Assembly: GCA_947085815.1 (NCBI GenBank)
Contig: CAMTXU010000002.1
Span: 101,300-165,299, forward strand
Source: Fen-1258 sp947085815
Lineage (GTDB): Bacteria; Bacteroidota; Ignavibacteria; Ignavibacteriales; Melioribacteraceae
DNA length: 64,000 nt
Direction: 5' to 3'
A program made the position numbers and the translations under genes. Within the stretch, counting starts at the first letter, position 1; every line of letters begins with the position of its first letter. Shown in pieces: positions 60,815 to 64,000 of the stretch. Under the pieces are notes generated by a model. The model was not told where the DNA came from, ran no database searches, and was given only the letters and a program-made list of their open reading frames with translations.

Positions 60815-61466
60815 AAATGCGCAGTCATTAAATGGTTTGAGCGGATATTTTAAAACTCCAAACGCTTTTTTAAGTGATGACGGTAAGTTATTGATAGGTT
60901 ATACGATTTTCAATAAAAAATATCAGTATTATTCTGGCTATAAAGAACATGTTGGGGCTGTATTCATAACTCTTGGATATATCCCACAATTTGAACTCTC
61001 GCTACGAATTACTAGAAGATTTAACGCAGGCCGCTCTGACCATACTGTAGATCGAATGTTTAGTGGCAAATTATTAATCTTTGAAGAGCGAGGATATATA
61101 CCAGCATTTTCTGTTGGTCTTCAAAACCCATACAGCACACTTGAATCCGCGAATCATTTTAACTCGACTTACTTTGTAATTTCTAAGTCAGTTCAATTTT
61201 CATCCGTTTTTAGCGGTAGTTTTACAATCGGCAGGGGATTCGATTGGATAAAATCAGCCGATCATGAGTTTATCGGATTTTTCGGCGGGGCGGAAATTAT
61301 AATTAATCCTCTTAACTGGATGTCAGCCTCATTCATAATTGAGAACACGGCATTAAGATCCAATGCTGCGGTGAAGATTCTTCTATTTAATCATTTTGCT
61401 ATTCTCGCCGGATTTGAGGGGATGGACGCGTTATCGCTTGGTTCAGCAATTATAGTACAGCTCTGA
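60741..61466 (+). CDS. YjbH-like outer-membrane beta-barrel protein
   Basis: 241 aa. Signal peptide (residues 1-28, ending SSFINAQ), then LNGLSGYFKTPNAFLSDDGK, matching the start of YjbH-type lipoprotein/porin-like exopolysaccharide proteins, and alternating hydrophobic/aromatic strands throughout. A shorter member of the family; presumably in the outer membrane and linked to polysaccharide export. TTG start preceded by AAGGAAGGAAG. Confidence 0.65.
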   Translation: MKSLAKNRITGFVAFLFILFLSSFINAQSLNGLSGYFKTPNAFLSDDGKLLIGYTIFNKKYQYYSGYKEHVGAVFITLGYIPQFELSLRITRRFNAGRSDHTVDRMFSGKLLIFEERGYIPAFSVGLQNPYSTLESANHFNSTYFVISKSVQFSSVFSGSFTIGRGFDWIKSADHEFIGFFGGAEIIINPLNWMSASFIIENTALRSNAAVKILLFNHFAILAGFEGMDALSLGSAIIVQL

Positions 61467-61500
61467 TATTGCCGCGTTCCGCTAAGATGGAATGAATAAT

Positions 61501-61613
61501 CGTCATTACGAGACTTACGTTTTTTGTAAGACGGAGTAATCTCTGGATGGATGTTTTTTAGATTGCTTCATCCGGCGCAATATTAATGTTCCCGGAAGCT
61601 CCGCTGAGGAGCT
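61501..61613. repeat. dispersed hairpin repeat and adjacent hairpin
   Basis: CTTAC-GTTTTTT-GTAAG (61514-61530) flanked by GTCATTACGAGA and GAGTAATCTC resembles the element at 36501-36557. A second perfect hairpin, AGCTCC-GCTGA-GGAGCT, is at 61597-61613. No gene in the 200-bp gap. Confidence 0.45.
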
Positions 61614-61666
61614 GACTTAAAAGTATAGTTGCGGCATATTATGACACATCTAATAAATCAAATATA

Positions 61667-63604
61667 ATGTTCTATTTATTATCAATACTAATCTCTTTTA
61701 TCTCCACTTCGTTAAGTTTTCTTTTTATTGTTGGAGTACATCAGACCAAATTGAACTTAGGGGGACAGCTCCTTACGGTTTATTTAATAATATTATTCTC
61801 ACAGGTAATATGTTCGATGCCGATCAGGAGATACATTCTTGTTGAGAGGAGATTGAGTCCTGTAAGGTACCCAGCTTACCTTCTCGTTTTGACTATCCTA
61901 ATGGCTATAAGCATAATTCTTCTTTACAAAAGAATTAGCACCTCCCGTTTTATAATAACCGGTACATTGCTTCTGATTCCATTTATCGATTTTATTCTCT
62001 CATCCTTTCTCTATAAAATAAAATTAAATCAAACTTTAAAACTGAAAATTGAGTTCTCGCCCCTCCCGTTAATAATACATCTCTCATTTTTCATCTCAAT
62101 TGTTGCGGTATACTATTATCTTTTTCTCGGCAAATGGTTTGAAAATACAGAACAGTACTGGATTGGTTTATCGTTTCTGGGAATCTGGACCCTCTCCGGA
62201 TTGTTTAATTCGCAGTTTGTTCCGCTGCAGAAGAAGCTTAGGTTTTGGAAACTTCTGGGATTAAAATTAAACTCAGGTGTTGTACTTTGGGCGTTTACTT
62301 CACTGCTGGTTTTTACATTCCTTAACGTTATGCCTCATATCAAATATTTTATAATAATATCATTAATCTATTCTTTCGGAACAGTATTCTATGTCTTACT
62401 CAAATTTATAATCAGCAAAGAAAGCTCTACTGACGAAGTAAATTATAGAATCAAGGAATTAGCTGACTATACAGATACGGCTCTTGCAGCTGAGGAGGGG
62501 CAGGAGGAAAGAACAAGATATTTTGTTAATAAGAATATTGAGAACCAATACCTCAGCTCAATGCTTGCTGATGTCTATCTTCAAAAATTTCCAAAGGTTT
62601 TCGATTTTATCGATTCAGTGCTTGATTTGGCAAAGTTCGATTCACGGCGCTGCGTAATAATAAGATCGGCAGATACATATAACGTTGAAGTCCTTCCGGA
62701 AAAGTATCTTGAAATATATATGAATCTTCACCAGATGAACGACATCCGGAGGATAAATGAATATTTTATACAAGTAAATTCGAAGCTCATTCAGGGTGGA
62801 ATTTTTATTATCCCCGTTGAGCCGCTTTATCTCAGAAAGACCCGCATATTAAAACATTACAATTATTTTATCGGGTATCTTATTTTTATTATGGATTTCA
62901 TCTGGAAAAGAATTTGTCCGAAAATTCCTTTCATTAAACGTGTCTATTTTGTGCTAACTCGGGGTTCTAATCGGGAACTCTCCCTCTCAGAGGCATTAGG
63001 AAGATTGTATTACTGCGGCTATGAAGTCATTGCAACTAGAGAGGTTAATGATCTGGTATACATCGTTGCAAAAAAAAATAAGGAACCTTTACTGGATAAA
63101 GATCCCTCTTATGGTCCATTATTTAAAATGAAAAGGGTTGGTTTGAATGGGAAAATAATTTATGTATATAAAGTGAGAACGATGCATCCTTACTCTGAAT
63201 ATCTGCAGAAATTTGTCTTTGAGAGAAATAAATTACAGGAAGGGGGAAAACTGAACGACGATTTTAGAGTAACTGAATGGGGCAAGATATTTAGGAAATT
63301 TTGGATTGACGAACTTCCTATGTTAATCAACTGGGTGAAAGGGGACCTGAAATTAGTCGGTGTAAGACCACTAAGCGAACATTATCTTTCCCTATATAAT
63401 GAAGAATTAAGAATGCGGAGAAGAAAGACGAAACCCGGTCTTTTCCCCCCATTCTATGTCGATCTTCCCAAAACCCTTCAAGAAATAATGGACTCTGAGA
63501 ACAGGTATCTGGAACTATATGAAAAAAATCCGGTCATTACTGATATAAAGTATTTTTATAAAATATTTATAAATATCTTTTTCAAGAAAGCAAGAAGCAA
63601 ATAA
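61667..63604 (+). CDS. polytopic sugar transferase with atypical PglC/WbaP-like core
   Basis: 645 aa. About seven membrane helices in the first 250 residues, a soluble middle region (about 255-460), and a C-terminal phosphoglycosyltransferase-like core: GPLFKMKRVGLNGKIIYVYK then VRTM (about 480), and FRKFWIDELPMLINWVKGDL then LVGVRP (D548, E549 in the catalytic DE position). The re-entrant membrane helix (KRxFD...P) that normally precedes the core is not recognisable. Probably initiates glycan assembly by loading a sugar phosphate onto undecaprenyl phosphate, but the missing helix leaves that open. Confidence 0.75.
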   Translation: MFYLLSILISFISTSLSFLFIVGVHQTKLNLGGQLLTVYLIILFSQVICSMPIRRYILVERRLSPVRYPAYLLVLTILMAISIILLYKRISTSRFIITGTLLLIPFIDFILSSFLYKIKLNQTLKLKIEFSPLPLIIHLSFFISIVAVYYYLFLGKWFENTEQYWIGLSFLGIWTLSGLFNSQFVPLQKKLRFWKLLGLKLNSGVVLWAFTSLLVFTFLNVMPHIKYFIIISLIYSFGTVFYVLLKFIISKESSTDEVNYRIKELADYTDTALAAEEGQEERTRYFVNKNIENQYLSSMLADVYLQKFPKVFDFIDSVLDLAKFDSRRCVIIRSADTYNVEVLPEKYLEIYMNLHQMNDIRRINEYFIQVNSKLIQGGIFIIPVEPLYLRKTRILKHYNYFIGYLIFIMDFIWKRICPKIPFIKRVYFVLTRGSNRELSLSEALGRLYYCGYEVIATREVNDLVYIVAKKNKEPLLDKDPSYGPLFKMKRVGLNGKIIYVYKVRTMHPYSEYLQKFVFERNKLQEGGKLNDDFRVTEWGKIFRKFWIDELPMLINWVKGDLKLVGVRPLSEHYLSLYNEELRMRRRKTKPGLFPPFYVDLPKTLQEIMDSENRYLELYEKNPVITDIKYFYKIFINIFFKKARSK

Positions 63605-63662
63605 GAAAAAAATAATATGAATTGTTGAAGTCCATATTGTGGAACCATTGAGCAAAATTATT

Positions 63663-63692
63663 AAAAGCCGCATTTCAATGCGGCTTTTTTAT
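63663..63692 (+). terminator. rho-independent terminator
   Basis: AAAAGCCGCA-TTTCAA-TGCGGCTTTT followed by TT: a perfect 10-bp GC-containing stem with U tract, 59 nt after the sugar transferase stop. Confidence 0.9.
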
Positions 63693-63858
63693 TTTCAGGC
63701 TGCAGAGATAGAAAGGTATTTGCCCGGGAAGTAAAATAAATCATTCAATCGGAGAACAAATGCCGGATTTTTGTTAATTTTCAATAATCAAATTCGGTAT
63801 ACTGCTTCACCATTAGTTGAAGAATATTGTTAATATTTCTAAGCAGGAAAAATAGGTT

Positions 63859-64000
63859 ATGAAAAAAGCACTAATCACCGGAATTACCGGACAGGATGGA
63901 AGTTACTTAAGTGAAATTCTGCTGGAAAAAGGTTATGAGGTTCATGGAATTATAAGAAGAAGCAGTTCATTCAATACCGGAAGGATCGATCATCTTTACA
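63859..64000 (+). CDS. gmd: GDP-mannose 4,6-dehydratase, 5' end
   Basis: The first 47 residues are visible, running off the right edge: MKKALITGITGQDGSYLSEI then EKGYEVHGIIRRSSSFNTGR. TGxTGQDGSYL and the GIIRRSS continuation are diagnostic of Gmd, which makes the GDP-4-keto-6-deoxymannose precursor of fucose, rhamnose and perosamine. RBS AGGAAAAATAGG. The polysaccharide locus therefore continues beyond the window. Confidence 0.93.
   Translation, partial: MKKALITGITGQDGSYLSEILLEKGYEVHGIIRRSSSFNTGRIDHLY

Overview
The window looks like a chromosomal segment of an AT-rich member of the Bacteroidota/Chlorobiota (FCB) group, most likely Ignavibacteria-like. The reasons are gene content (partial nuo operon, Acr3-type ars operon, WbpP/WlbA-type sugar enzymes, genes for IVS-type four-helix-bundle proteins), frequent TTG/GTG starts, a Bacteroidota-style promoter (TTTG-N21-TAnnTTTG) before asnS, and many short palindromic or text-like intergenic repeats. 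Taxonomy is inferred, not proven.

Layout. 1-4.5 kb: 3' end of a GT9 heptosyltransferase, a Ppx/GppA phosphatase with C-terminal HD domain, and on the minus strand a receiver-PAS-histidine kinase behind a truncated two-component propeller. 4.8-12.5 kb: asnS followed without a gap by nuoJKLMN, with a bacterioferritin gene between nuoM and nuoN. 12.7-20.5 kb: housekeeping and membrane genes (NAD(P)HX repair, VanZ, an orphan FecE-like ATPase, a DUF218 protein, leucine dehydrogenase, nusB, MFS, M50-like). 20.6-25.9 kb: tRNA-Gly(CCC) and tRNA-Val(TAC), then an accessory segment (YeiH, LysR, small membrane protein, SDR, tyrosine recombinase) punctuated by long imperfect hairpins that resemble integron attC sites. 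25.8-28.4 kb: a complete arsenic operon (arsR, thioredoxin-coupled arsC, two thioredoxin-fold proteins, acr3) behind a sigma70-like promoter and an inverted repeat that could be the ArsR operator. 28.7-31.7 kb: lipid genes (cfa, patatin, glycerophosphodiesterase).

31.7-38.5 kb is gene-poor and decayed. It holds a frameshifted histidine-kinase remnant, a Crp/Fnr regulator, small orphan ORFs, two four-helix-bundle genes, and several repeat families. The most striking of these are degenerate tandem arrays with a 7-nt period that flank the four-helix-bundle genes. A 150-bp direct duplication brackets the second one. Repeat-derived segments also appear in frame inside three polysaccharide genes (WlbA-like, WbpP-like, and the O-antigen ligase).

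38.5-64 kb is a surface-polysaccharide locus. It contains sugar-nucleotide enzymes (WbpP-like epimerase, a second extended SDR, DegT aminotransferase, WecD-like acetyltransferase), a flippase, a polymerase, six intact glycosyltransferases, one glycosyltransferase remnant, a methyltransferase, an O-antigen ligase-like protein, a YjbH-like outer-membrane protein, a membrane sugar transferase, and the start of gmd. Two separate HisH/HisF/N-acetyl-sugar-amidotransferase modules (42.8-45.4 and 55.9-59.5 kb) sit at either side of the glycosyltransferases. In both HisF homologues the histidine-pathway aspartate at position 11 is replaced while the second aspartate is kept. They are therefore inferred to deliver ammonia for making acetamidino sugars rather than histidine, and two differently amidinated residues in the glycan is the simplest reading.
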